DNA of 64,000 nt, taken from Amorphoplanes friuliensis DSM 7358. Lineage in GTDB: Bacteria > Actinomycetota > Actinomycetes > Mycobacteriales > Micromonosporaceae. Position 1 is the first letter of the stretch, and each line of letters starts with the position of its first letter. Below, piece by piece: positions 8,417-16,442 of this stretch. Both the position numbers and the translations under genes were made by a program. Under the pieces are notes generated by a model, which saw nothing but the letters and a program-made list of their open reading frames with translations, was not told the origin of the DNA and did no database searches. The stretch is from NCBI RefSeq assembly GCF_000494755.1, contig NC_022657.1, forward strand, positions 1,836,001-1,900,000. The letters run 5' to 3'.

Positions 8417-10486
8417 ATGTCGCTCACCTCCGCCGCGCCGCCGGCGTTGCTGCGCCCGGTCCTGCCGCTGGCTGACCGGATGCGTACCAGCATGCGCCTG
8501 GGTGTCCTGATCCTGGTGCTGATGATTCCGGGCATCGTCGCCACCTGCGGTTATGTCCTTCAGGCCCGCTCCAAGATCGCGTTCAGCGCGGCCGAGCGGG
8601 ACGGTCTCGAGGTGGTCCGCCCGGCCCTGCTGGCCATGGCGAGCACCGTCGCCGCGAAGGAGCCGGATCTGGCGGCGGTTCGTGACGCTGTCGGCCGGAA
8701 CCCGGAGCTGCGGCTGGAGGACTCGCTGCGGGCTGTGCCGCAGGGTCTCCCGTCCACGCCGGTCCAGCGGTTTGCGCTCGCGACCGCTCTGGCCGGGCTC
8801 ATCACCGACGCCGGCAACAACTCGAACCTCATCCTCGACCCGGACCTGGACTCCTTCTACGTGATGGACGCCCAGATCGTGCAGTTGCCGAAGGCGCTGC
8901 TGGCCGCGGCCAAGATTGCCGCGGCCGAGGTGACCAGCGGCAACAGCGCGGTTGCGGAGCAGGCGGTGCGGGCCGGTGAGCTGGCCGGGGCGGCCTCGAG
9001 CCTGACCTACGACGTGGACACGGCGGACGCCAACACGAAGCTGGCCGGGCTCGCCGCCCGGCTGGAACCCGTCGGCCGTGCTGCGGACGCCGCCTCCGGG
9101 CTGGCCGCGCAGCTCACCAGGTCCCTGGAACGGCCCGGTCCGGCCGACGTCGGCCCGCTCGCCACCGCTCTGGCCGCGGCGGTCGGCCCGCTGGTGGAGG
9201 TGCTCGACGACCTCCTCGAGATCCGCGTGACCGGTTTTGCCAACGAACGACTGATCGTCCTGCTCGTCACCATCGGCGGGTTTGTGCTCGCGGCCTGGTT
9301 CGCGGCGGGTGTGCTGTGGCGGACGCGGCACGACGTCGCGCTGGCCGTGCAGGGCGTGACCGCCATCGCGGACGGCGACCTGGAACCCCGGCCGCTGCCC
9401 GCCGGCCGGGACGAGCTCGGTGATCTCGGTCAGGCACTGACCAGCACCCGGTCCCGGATCCTGGCCCAGGAGGAGGAGATCGCCAAGTCGCAGGCGGTCC
9501 GCGAGGAGCAGCTGCGGGTCAGCTTCCAGCACCAGCGTCAGGCCGAGATGCGCCTCCGCGACCGCGCCCAGACGATCATCGACGAGTCGACCTCGGTGAT
9601 CGCCGAGGAGTTGCGCCTGGTCACCTCGCAGGTCGGCGACGTCCGGGAAGCCGCCGACACCATCGACAGCGGCATCTCGGCCACCGACGCCGCCACCGAG
9701 GCCGTCGTTGCGCACGCCCGCCGGGCGGAGAACGTGATCACTTCGCTCGAGCAGAGCCTGCGCCGGGTCGCCGACACGGCCACCCTGGTCAAGGGCATCG
9801 CCGGTCAGACCCGGCTGCTGGCCCTGAACGCCACCATCGAGGCCGCCCGCGCGGGTGAGCTGGGCCTGGGCTTCACCGTGGTCGCCGACGAGGTCAAGGA
9901 GCTGGCGACCAGCACGTCGACGTCCACCGAGCAGATCGCCGCCACGATCGCGGAGCTGGAGCGGGACACCGCCCAGATGGCCGCCACGATCGCCGAGATG
10001 GTCTCCGGGATCGCCGGCGTGGGCGAGGCTGCCACGTCACTGCGTGCGGTCGCCGCCGACCAGGGCACGGTGGTGGGCCGGCTCGCCGACCAGATGGGCC
10101 AGACCATCGGCCGGGTCGAGGAGATGTCCGGCCTCTCCGCGCAGCTCGAACGACGCGAGGCCGACCGCGTCACGGTGACCGGCTCGATCCGGGTACGCCG
10201 CGGCAACGAAGTGCTCACGCCCACGCTGATCAACCTCAGCCGCGGCGGTGTCCGCGTCCAGCTGCAACCCGGCACACGGCTCAACGTCGGCGACGCCGTC
10301 GAGATCGACGACCTCGGCCCGGCCGGCGACCCGATCCGGGTCCAGGCCCGGGTGGTCAGCCTCGGCACGGGAGAAGAGCACGACGAGGCGGGCCTGCAAT
10401 TCATGATCGCTGACAACGGTACGGCCGAACGGGTCGACCGCTACGTCAGCAACCTGGTCGCCGACGCCTCCGTCGAGGTCTCATAG
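8417..10486 (+). CDS. Methyl-accepting chemotaxis protein with C-terminal PilZ domain
   Basis: The protein has 689 residues. A membrane segment near residues 27-48 and a second near 275-297 flank an extracytoplasmic, helical NIT-like sensor region. A HAMP linker follows, then the MCP signalling domain with the conserved hairpin tip (LLALNATIEAARAGELGLGF). The last ~110 residues form a PilZ domain with both c-di-GMP contact motifs, READR (RxxxR) and NLSRGG ((D/N)xSxxG). It should therefore couple a membrane signal to CheA/CheW and also sense c-di-GMP. Its stop overlaps the convergent phosphatase gene by 6 nt. Confidence 0.9.
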   Translation: MSLTSAAPPALLRPVLPLADRMRTSMRLGVLILVLMIPGIVATCGYVLQARSKIAFSAAERDGLEVVRPALLAMASTVAAKEPDLAAVRDAVGRNPELRLEDSLRAVPQGLPSTPVQRFALATALAGLITDAGNNSNLILDPDLDSFYVMDAQIVQLPKALLAAAKIAAAEVTSGNSAVAEQAVRAGELAGAASSLTYDVDTADANTKLAGLAARLEPVGRAADAASGLAAQLTRSLERPGPADVGPLATALAAAVGPLVEVLDDLLEIRVTGFANERLIVLLVTIGGFVLAAWFAAGVLWRTRHDVALAVQGVTAIADGDLEPRPLPAGRDELGDLGQALTSTRSRILAQEEEIAKSQAVREEQLRVSFQHQRQAEMRLRDRAQTIIDESTSVIAEELRLVTSQVGDVREAADTIDSGISATDAATEAVVAHARRAENVITSLEQSLRRVADTATLVKGIAGQTRLLALNATIEAARAGELGLGFTVVADEVKELATSTSTSTEQIAATIAELERDTAQMAATIAEMVSGIAGVGEAATSLRAVAADQGTVVGRLADQMGQTIGRVEEMSGLSAQLERREADRVTVTGSIRVRRGNEVLTPTLINLSRGGVRVQLQPGTRLNVGDAVEIDDLGPAGDPIRVQARVVSLGTGEEHDEAGLQFMIADNGTAERVDRYVSNLVADASVEVS

Positions 10487-10903
10487 GAACCGGCGGACGA
10501 AGCGGCGCTGCCACGGCGTCTCGACCGCACCCCGGTGGTAGTGCTCGCGGACCCACTCCACCGCGTCGGCCGGGTCGACACCGTCCAGCACGGCCAGGCA
10601 GGCCAGCGCCGTGCCCGTACGCCCGCGCCCGCCCCAGCAGGCGACCTCGACCCGCTCGGTGGCGGCGCGACGCCAGGCCTCGCCCAGCACCGCGGCCGCC
10701 TGCGCACGGTCGGACGGCAGGCGGAAGTCCGGCCAGCGCACCCACCTTGCCTCCCACGTCGTCGGGGCCGGTTCGGAGCCGAGCAGGTAGACGCCCAGCT
10801 CCGGTTCGGGTCCGGACGGCAGCGGCCGCCGCAGCCCTCGCCCCCGCACCAGGCGTCCGGACGGCAGCGTGACCACACCCGGTCCGTCGGCCGGCCAGGT
10901 CAT
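10481..10903 (-). CDS. Protein-tyrosine-phosphatase-like protein
   Basis: This small protein (140 residues) carries the CX5R signature of cysteine phosphatases, CWGGRGRTG, within VEVACWGGRGRTGTALACLA. The following helix and AVEWVREHY also fit the dual-specificity phosphatase fold. A general-acid Asp may be in the WPDFRLP segment. The start codon overlaps the stop of the dihydroxyacetone kinase gene as ATGA (10900-10903), indicating translational coupling. The physiological substrate is not evident. Confidence 0.8.
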   Translation of the reverse strand: MTWPADGPGVVTLPSGRLVRGRGLRRPLPSGPEPELGVYLLGSEPAPTTWEARWVRWPDFRLPSDRAQAAAVLGEAWRRAATERVEVACWGGRGRTGTALACLAVLDGVDPADAVEWVREHYHRGAVETPWQRRFVRRFL

Positions 10904-12609
10904 GCCGGCGCGAGGGTGGAGGCGATCGACGAGAGCCAGAGCACCACGGCGTACGCGCCGGGGTCCGGGTGGCCGATGACCCGGTCGCCGAGGTAGCTCG
11001 ACCGGCCGCGACGCGCCGTGATCGACATCGTGCTCTCGACGCCGGCACGAGCGGCCTCGATCGCCGCGGCCAGCGCTGTGGAGGCCGGCGCACCGCTCGC
11101 GAGCTGCGTCTGCAGGGTCTCCGCGGCCGGGACCAGGGCGTCGATCATCGTGCGGTCACCGACCTCCGCGCCGCCGACCTCGCGGATGCCGTCGGCGCCC
11201 GCCCGCAGTGCCGCCGCCCAGCCCCGGCCCGGATCGTCCGGGCCGGCCGCCTCCAGTGCGGAGGCGGCCCGCAGCAGCAGGATCGCGTACAGCGGGCCGG
11301 ACGTGCCGCCCACGCTGCGCCGGACACTGGCCGACACCGCCCGCAGCACTGCGGCCGGGCCGTCCTCGCCGGGATAGTCCGGGGACTCCGCGAGGACCGC
11401 CGCGGCGCCCCTGGCCAGGCTGATCCCCAGGTCGCCGTCGCCGACCTCACGGTCCAGCTCGGTGAGCTCGTCACGGTGCGAGATGAGTGTCTCGGCGACC
11501 GCCTCCAGCGCCCGGCGTACCGGATCATCGGCGGTGAGGGTGCCGGTGCCGCTCGCGGCAGGGGCGGGGGCCGGGACGATGGCGCCTTCCGGGGCGGTGA
11601 CCGTCTGCGGCCAGGCCGGGGCCGTGGTGGGCGCGTCCAGGCCGGCGAGCAGCTCGTCGTCGACCGGCAGCAGGCTCAGCGAGACACCCGCCATGTCGAG
11701 GGCGGTGAGAAAGCTGCCCGCCCACAGCCGCTCCACGGTGATGCCGCGTTTGCGCAGCTCCCGGGCTGTCGCGTCCGCCATGATGGAGAGCTCCATCGGC
11801 GGGGTCGCTCCGAGACCGTTGACCAGCACCACGACCCGCTGACCCGAGGTGATCGCGCGGTCGTCGGCGATGGCCGCGACCAGCCGCTGGGCCACGTCGC
11901 GGGCCGGCGGCAGGGCCGCACGTTCGACACCGGGCTCGCCGTGGATGCCCAGACCCCACTCGGCCTCGTCCTGATCGAGCAGGAAGCCGGGCTGCCCGGC
12001 GGCGGGCACGGTGCACGCGCTGAGCGCGAGACCCATCGTCCCGACCGTGTCGGCCACCCGCTGGGCCCGCCGGACGACCTCGGCCAGCGGCAGTCCCGCC
12101 GCGGCCGCCGCGCCGGCGACCTTGTGCACGAGCACGGTGCCGGCGAGGCCGCGCCGGCCGGCACCCGCGTCGGCGGCCAGCGCGACGTCGTCCGCGACCA
12201 CCACGGTGGCCACCTCGATGCCCTCGGCCCGCGCCAGCTCCGCGGCCAGCCCGAAGTTGAGCCGGTCACCGGTGTAGTTCTTCACGATCAGGAGCACACC
12301 GGCGGGGGAGGCGACGGCCCGGATCGCTTCCAGCACGGCGTCGACGGACGGCGAGGTGAACACCTCACCCGCGACCGCGCCGCTCAGCAGGCCCGCGCCG
12401 ACATAACCGGCGTGGGCGGGTTCGTGTCCCGCGCCGCCACCGGAGAGCAGGGTGACGTGCCCGGCCTCGCGGACGGCGTCGAGGTCCGCCCGCAGTGCGG
12501 TGGTCGAACCGGCCAGGCGGGCGATGCCCGCGGAGGTGAGAGTGAGTCCGTCCAGGGCCTCGGCGACAACATCATCAGCGGCATTGATGAGCTTCTTCAC
12601 GCGGATCAT
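10900..12609 (-). CDS. ATP-dependent dihydroxyacetone kinase (DhaK-DhaL fusion)
   Basis: This 569-residue protein contains both kinase domains of ATP-type Dak enzymes, which phosphorylate dihydroxyacetone or glyceraldehyde. The N-terminal DhaK part shows GGGAGHEPAHAGYVGAG and GLGIHGEPG, the second holding the histidine that binds substrate covalently. The C-terminal DhaL part shows the Mg-ATP motif REVGDGDLGISLARG and later SVGGTSGPLYAILL. ATG 12609 is supported by a GGGGGGAGGAG ribosome-binding site. The gene is divergent from the argS leader and forms an operon with the phosphatase-like gene. Confidence 0.92.
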   Translation of the reverse strand: MIRVKKLINAADDVVAEALDGLTLTSAGIARLAGSTTALRADLDAVREAGHVTLLSGGGAGHEPAHAGYVGAGLLSGAVAGEVFTSPSVDAVLEAIRAVASPAGVLLIVKNYTGDRLNFGLAAELARAEGIEVATVVVADDVALAADAGAGRRGLAGTVLVHKVAGAAAAAGLPLAEVVRRAQRVADTVGTMGLALSACTVPAAGQPGFLLDQDEAEWGLGIHGEPGVERAALPPARDVAQRLVAAIADDRAITSGQRVVVLVNGLGATPPMELSIMADATARELRKRGITVERLWAGSFLTALDMAGVSLSLLPVDDELLAGLDAPTTAPAWPQTVTAPEGAIVPAPAPAASGTGTLTADDPVRRALEAVAETLISHRDELTELDREVGDGDLGISLARGAAAVLAESPDYPGEDGPAAVLRAVSASVRRSVGGTSGPLYAILLLRAASALEAAGPDDPGRGWAAALRAGADGIREVGGAEVGDRTMIDALVPAAETLQTQLASGAPASTALAAAIEAARAGVESTMSITARRGRSSYLGDRVIGHPDPGAYAVVLWLSSIASTLAPA

Positions 12610-12638
12610 TCTCCTCCCCCCGACGCTCTTCGGCCCGC

Positions 12639-12652
12639 TATCATCGTCGTCG
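12639..12652 (+). promoter_or_regulatory. Leaderless promoter of the argS leader ORF
   Basis: TATCAT (12639-12644) differs from the -10 consensus by one base and ends 7 nt before the GTG at 12652. Transcription should therefore begin at or next to the first base of the leader codon. No convincing -35 element is seen, as is common for actinobacterial promoters. Confidence 0.55.
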
Positions 12653-12705
12653 TGCACAGCATCAGCAGCCTGCGACGCCGGATCATCACCTTCCGGTTGA
12701 GCTAG
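12652..12705 (+). CDS. Arginine-rich leader peptide upstream of argS
   Basis: A 17-codon ORF reads M(V)HSISSLRRRIITFRLS and stops at TAG 12703-12705. Codons 8-10 are CGA, CGC and CGG, three consecutive Arg codons read by different tRNA-Arg species; a fourth Arg (CGG) is codon 15. It starts at the predicted transcription start, so it would be translated as a leaderless mRNA. It lies directly upstream of mutually exclusive RNA hairpins and of the arginyl-tRNA synthetase gene. The role as a sensor of arginyl-tRNA supply is inferred from this arrangement; no homologue was compared. Confidence 0.7.
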   Translation: MHSISSLRRRIITFRLS

Positions 12706-12722
12706 CACGTGCCTTCAGCCGG
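12693..12722 (+). promoter_or_regulatory. Predicted antiterminator stem of the argS attenuator
   Basis: CCGGTTGA (12693-12700) can pair with TCAGCCGG (12715-12722) over 8 bp with one G-U pair. The 5' arm lies inside the leader ORF just before its stop, and the 3' arm covers the first half of the terminator stem. A ribosome at the leader stop would cover the 5' arm; one stalled at the Arg codons would leave it free. The loop holds the palindrome GCACGTGC. Confidence 0.55.
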
Positions 12723-12740
12723 CGGGTCGATCCCGCCGGC
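12718..12740 (+). terminator. Predicted argS attenuator terminator hairpin
   Basis: GCCGGCGGG (12718-12726) and CCCGCCGGC (12732-12740) form a perfect 9-bp, all-GC stem with loop TCGAT, 12 nt after the leader stop and 44 nt before the argS ATG. It lacks a U-tract, as many high-GC terminators do. GGTCGATC (12725-12732) could alternatively pair with GATCGACC (12756-12763). Confidence 0.6.
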
Positions 12741-12784
12741 GCCCCTGACGGCCCCGATCGACCTGCCTTGTCGATGGGTGACCC

Positions 12785-14443
12785 ATGAATCTCGAAGCTC
12801 TGCTCTCCGCGCGGCTCGCCGCCGCGTTCTCCCAGGTCGCCGGTGTGACCGTCGATCCGGCCGTGCGGCGCTCGCAACACGCCGACTTCCAGTCCGGCGC
12901 GGCCCTGCCGCTGGCCCGGGAGCTCGGCCGTGCGCCGCGCGACATCGCGGCCGACGTGCTCGCGGCGGCCGACCTCACCGGCGTCGCGACCGGTGAGATC
13001 TCCGGCCCCGGGTTCCTCAACCTGCGGCTGGACGACACCTTCGTCACCACCGCCGCGAACGACGTCGCCGCCGACCCGCGCCTCGGTGTGCCCCTGGCCG
13101 GCCACCCGGAACGTGTCGTCGTCGACTACTCCTCGCCGAACGTGGCCAAGGAGCTGACGATCGGGCACCTGCGGTCCACGGTGATCGGTGACGCCGCGGT
13201 GCGGGTTCTCGAGTGGCTCGGCCACGACGTCGTGCGGGCCAACCACCTCGGCGACTGGGGCACGGCGTTCGGCCTGCTGATCGAGCACCTGGGCGCGGAC
13301 GACGCGGCCGGGATCGACGACCTGACGGCGTTCTACCAGGCGGCCCGGGTGCGGTTCGACACCGACGAGGAGTTCAGGACACGGTCCCGGCTACGGGTGG
13401 TCGCGCTGCAGGCCGGCGACGAGGCGACCCTCGCGCAGTGGCGGCAGCTGGTCGAGAGGTCGAAGCGGTACCTGCTGGCCGCGTACGAACGGCTCGGTGT
13501 CACGCTCGGGCCGGACGACTTCCTCGGCGAGAGCTTCTACAACGACCGGCTGGAATCCGTCGTGGACGACCTCGCCGCGAAGGATCTGCTGGTCGAGAGC
13601 GGCGGTGCGCTCTGCGCGTTCCCGCCCGGTTTCACCGGCCGTGACGGCGAGCCGCTCCCGCTGATCGTCCGCAAGAGCGACGGCGGTTTCGGGTACGCCG
13701 CAACGGATCTCGCCGCACTCAGGTACAGGGTGGAGGAACTGGGTGCGACCCGGCTGCTCTACTTCGTGGGTACGCCCCAGCGTGTCCACTTCCAGATGGT
13801 CTTCGCCGTGGGCGCCGCCGCGGGCTGGCTGCCCGACGGGGTCGTGGCGGAGCACGTCGGCTTCGGCTCGATCCTCGGCACCGACGGCAAGATGTTCCGG
13901 AGCCGGACCGGTGAGTCGGTGAAGCTGGCCGCGGTCATCGACGAGGCGATCAGCCGCGCCGCCGAACTGGCCGCCAACCCGGAGGTCGCCCGGGCCACCG
14001 GCATCGGTGCCCTCAAGTACGCCGACCTGTCCGGCGACCGGCTCTCCGACTACACCTTCGACTGGGACAGGATGCTGGCGCTCACCGGCAGCACCGGGCC
14101 GTACCAGCAGTACGCGTACGCCCGGATCCAGGCGATCTTCGACCGGGCGGGACCGTTCGAGGGGCGCATCGACGTCGTCGAGCCCGCCGAACGGGCGCTG
14201 GTCCTGGAGCTGCTCGCCTTCGCGCCGGTGGTGACCGGGGTCGGCCGCTCGCTGGAGTTCCACCGGCTCACCGGTCACCTGTACGCCGTGGCTCAGGCGT
14301 TCAGCGTCTTCTACCAGCAGTGCCCGGTGCTCAAAGCCCCTGCGGGCGTACGCGAAAGCCGTCTCGCCCTGTGTGCTCTCACCGCCCGGACCCTCCGGCG
14401 TGGTCTTGACCTGCTGGGGATTGCCACGCCTGCGCGGATGTGA
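12785..14443 (+). CDS. argS: Arginyl-tRNA synthetase
   Basis: This 552-residue class I enzyme charges tRNA-Arg with arginine in the cytoplasm. The N-terminal Add-1-like domain is followed by the SSPNVAKELTIGHLRSTVIG segment with the HIGH-type motif TIGHLRS. A KMSKS-like loop occurs as GKMFRSRTGE, and the C-terminal DALR anticodon-binding region follows. No good ribosome-binding site precedes ATG 12785. Instead the start codon is inside a small palindrome, ATGGGT-G-ACCCAT (12774-12786). Expression is probably controlled by the leader/attenuator upstream. The 3' end overlaps the convergent RDD gene by 65 nt. Confidence 0.96.
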   Translation: MNLEALLSARLAAAFSQVAGVTVDPAVRRSQHADFQSGAALPLARELGRAPRDIAADVLAAADLTGVATGEISGPGFLNLRLDDTFVTTAANDVAADPRLGVPLAGHPERVVVDYSSPNVAKELTIGHLRSTVIGDAAVRVLEWLGHDVVRANHLGDWGTAFGLLIEHLGADDAAGIDDLTAFYQAARVRFDTDEEFRTRSRLRVVALQAGDEATLAQWRQLVERSKRYLLAAYERLGVTLGPDDFLGESFYNDRLESVVDDLAAKDLLVESGGALCAFPPGFTGRDGEPLPLIVRKSDGGFGYAATDLAALRYRVEELGATRLLYFVGTPQRVHFQMVFAVGAAAGWLPDGVVAEHVGFGSILGTDGKMFRSRTGESVKLAAVIDEAISRAAELAANPEVARATGIGALKYADLSGDRLSDYTFDWDRMLALTGSTGPYQQYAYARIQAIFDRAGPFEGRIDVVEPAERALVLELLAFAPVVTGVGRSLEFHRLTGHLYAVAQAFSVFYQQCPVLKAPAGVRESRLALCALTARTLRRGLDLLGIATPARM

Positions 14444-15383
14444 CGCCCTCCTCCATGACAACACCGAGGATCGGCCGGTTGCTGCCGGCCGGATCCCACG
14501 TCGGGTCGGCGGTGACCGGCTGCGCCCAGGAGAGCCGCCCGAAGCCGGGCCAGATCCGCTGGGTCAGCGCCCGGGTGGTGTGCACCCGGTCGCCGGCCCG
14601 GCGGCGGCGTTCGGCGAGGACGGCGCTGAGGAACGCCCAGTCCGGTGTGCCGGGCGGCGGCTGCTGGGCGATCTTCTCCGCGATCTCCTGCGCCAGCTCG
14701 CGCGCGAACCGGCCGTTCTGCGGCTGCCGGATCTCGGCCGACCGGGCCAGGTAGTGCCGGGCGGCCAGGGCGAGCTGGTCGTCGAGCCCGCTCAGGTCCA
14801 GCGCCGCCGCCCAGCCGGCCAGCTGCGGCGGCATCGACGGCACCCAGCCCCACGGTGCGGGCGAGCGTTCGTGGATGACAAAGGTGCCCGCGGCCTGGTC
14901 GCCGAGGCGCCGGCCCTGCGGCGAGGCGAGCATCGTGGTCAGCGCAACCGCCCAGGTCAGCGGGGGGAAGAGCAGCCCGGGCCACTCCACGGCCGCGCCG
15001 ACCAGCGTACGGGTGAGCGCGTGCCGCAACCGGATCGGCCCGCCGTCGGCCCGCACCACCCGCAGCCCCATGGCGCGCTTGCCGGGGCTGCGGCCGTTGG
15101 TCATGGTCTCGGCGATCGTCGGGTACGCGATGAACACGACGATCGTCGCGATGGTGGTCGACGCCTGGATGAACGCCTGGTCGGCCACGCCCGGCGGCAG
15201 CGCCTGCGACACGATCCCGATCACCATGATCAGCAGCAACGCGAAGAGCAGCTGCACGGCGATGTCGATGATCAGGGCCAGCCCGCGCGAGCCGACCCGG
15301 GCCGGGCGCACGTCGACCTGGACAGCCTCGCCGTTGACGAGCGGCTCGTCGCGGCCACCGGGGGTCGTCACCGCCACAGTCAT
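14379..15383 (-). CDS. RDD-family membrane protein
   Basis: The protein has 334 residues. The N-terminal RDD domain has the family's Arg and Asp positions (VGSRGLALIIDIAVQLL) and NGRSPGKRAMGLRVV. Four or so transmembrane segments lie in the first 200 residues. The C-terminal ~150 residues are soluble and rich in Arg and Glu. RDD proteins are often encoded next to SpoIIM-type and MoxR/DUF58 genes, as here. The role is unclear. The gene is divergent from the SpoIIM gene with a 40-bp intergenic region. Confidence 0.88.
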   Translation of the reverse strand: MTVAVTTPGGRDEPLVNGEAVQVDVRPARVGSRGLALIIDIAVQLLFALLLIMVIGIVSQALPPGVADQAFIQASTTIATIVVFIAYPTIAETMTNGRSPGKRAMGLRVVRADGGPIRLRHALTRTLVGAAVEWPGLLFPPLTWAVALTTMLASPQGRRLGDQAAGTFVIHERSPAPWGWVPSMPPQLAGWAAALDLSGLDDQLALAARHYLARSAEIRQPQNGRFARELAQEIAEKIAQQPPPGTPDWAFLSAVLAERRRRAGDRVHTTRALTQRIWPGFGRLSWAQPVTADPTWDPAGSNRPILGVVMEEGVTSAQAWQSPAGQDHAGGSGR

Positions 15384-15411
15384 GCGGGTAGTTAACCCGA
15401 TCGGCGTTGGC

Positions 15412-15424
15412 TACGCTGCGCCGG
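15412..15424 (+). promoter_or_regulatory. Leaderless promoter of the SpoIIM-like gene
   Basis: TACGCT (15412-15417) ends 6 nt before the GTG at 15424. TAGTTA (15389-15394) lies 17 nt upstream as a weak -35. The element sits in the 40-bp gap between divergent genes. Confidence 0.5.
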
Positions 15425-16419
15425 TGGACCTGGACGCGTACGTCGCCGAGCGCCGCGGGGAGTGGAACAGGCTCGAGGTGCTGGCCCGCCGCCGCCGGCT
15501 GTCACCGGACGAGGCCGACGAGCTGGTCCTGCTCTACCAGCGTGCGGCCACCCACCTGTCGGTGGTCCGCAGCCACTCGCCCGACCCGATCCTGCTCGCC
15601 TCGCTGTCGCAGCTGGTGATCGCGGGCCGGTCGGCGGTCACCGGCGGGCGGCGTTTCTCCTGGCGTCCCGTGGGCCGGTTTTTCACCTCGTCGTTCCCGG
15701 CCGAGCTCTACCGCACCCGCCACTGGTGGCTCGGCGTCATGGTGATCAACGTGCTCCTCGGCTGGGCCCTGATGTGGTATTTCTCGACCAATCCCGACAT
15801 CATCAGCAGCTTCGGCACCGGCCAGGAGCTCCAGCAGTACGTCGAGAAGGACTTCGTCGGCTACTACAGCGAGTTCCAGGCCCAGAACTTCGCCGCCAGC
15901 GTCTGGTCGCACAACGCCCTGATCGCCGCCCAGTGCCTGGCCTCGGGCGTCCTGATCCTGCCGGTCCTCTACATCCTCGGCCAGAACCTCTTCGCCATCG
16001 GCATGATCGGCGGCGTGATGATCTACGCCGGCCACGGCGACACGTTCTTCAGCTTCATCCTCCCGCACGGCTTCCTCGAGCTGACCTCGATCTTCGTCGC
16101 CGCCGGCGTCGGCCTCCGCATCGGCTGGGCCTGGATCGCCCCCGGCCCGCACCGCACCCGCGGCCAGGCCCTCACCGCCCACGCCCGCGGCGGCATGCTG
16201 GTCGCCCTCGGCCTGGTCGCCATGCTCGCCGTCTCCGGCGTCCTCGAGGCCTACGTGACACCGTCCGCCTTGCCCACCTCGATCCGCATCGGCATCGGCG
16301 CCGCGGTCTGGCTGCTCTTCCTGGCGTACGCCCTGGTGCTCGGCGCGGCGGCCCACCACCGCGGCGAAACCGGCGACCTCGCCCCCGAACACACCGAGAC
16401 CCCGGTCCCGACCGCTTAG
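15424..16419 (+). CDS. Stage II sporulation protein M-like membrane protein
   Basis: The protein has 331 residues. A soluble N-terminal region (LDAYVAERRGEWNRLEVLAR) is followed by the DUF95/SpoIIM membrane domain with five or six hydrophobic segments. Conserved stretches include HNALIAAQCLASGVLILPV and HGFLELTSIFVAAGVGLRIG. In Bacillus SpoIIM works with SpoIID/SpoIIP in engulfment. Actinobacterial homologues instead accompany RDD and MoxR genes and may take part in membrane or envelope remodelling. GTG 15424 is chosen because of the -10 box just upstream. Confidence 0.87.
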   Translation: MDLDAYVAERRGEWNRLEVLARRRRLSPDEADELVLLYQRAATHLSVVRSHSPDPILLASLSQLVIAGRSAVTGGRRFSWRPVGRFFTSSFPAELYRTRHWWLGVMVINVLLGWALMWYFSTNPDIISSFGTGQELQQYVEKDFVGYYSEFQAQNFAASVWSHNALIAAQCLASGVLILPVLYILGQNLFAIGMIGGVMIYAGHGDTFFSFILPHGFLELTSIFVAAGVGLRIGWAWIAPGPHRTRGQALTAHARGGMLVALGLVAMLAVSGVLEAYVTPSALPTSIRIGIGAAVWLLFLAYALVLGAAAHHRGETGDLAPEHTETPVPTA

Positions 16420-16428
16420 AACCTGTCC

Positions 16429-16442
16429 TAGGGTCAGGGGAA
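16429..16442 (+). promoter_or_regulatory. Leaderless promoter of the nitroreductase gene
   Basis: TAGGGT (16429-16434) lies 7 nt before ATG 16442. There is no ribosome-binding site, which fits a leaderless transcript. Confidence 0.5.

Noticed and set aside
7334..9715. Minus-strand 793-codon open frame across two genes
   Set aside because: It covers the MCP gene in antisense and the SHOCT gene in another frame. Composition is that of a shadow frame, with no domain.
12706..12784. T-box riboswitch upstream of argS
   Set aside because: No T-box sequence (GGNGGNACCGCG-like) or specifier stem was seen. The leader peptide and alternative stems explain the region better.
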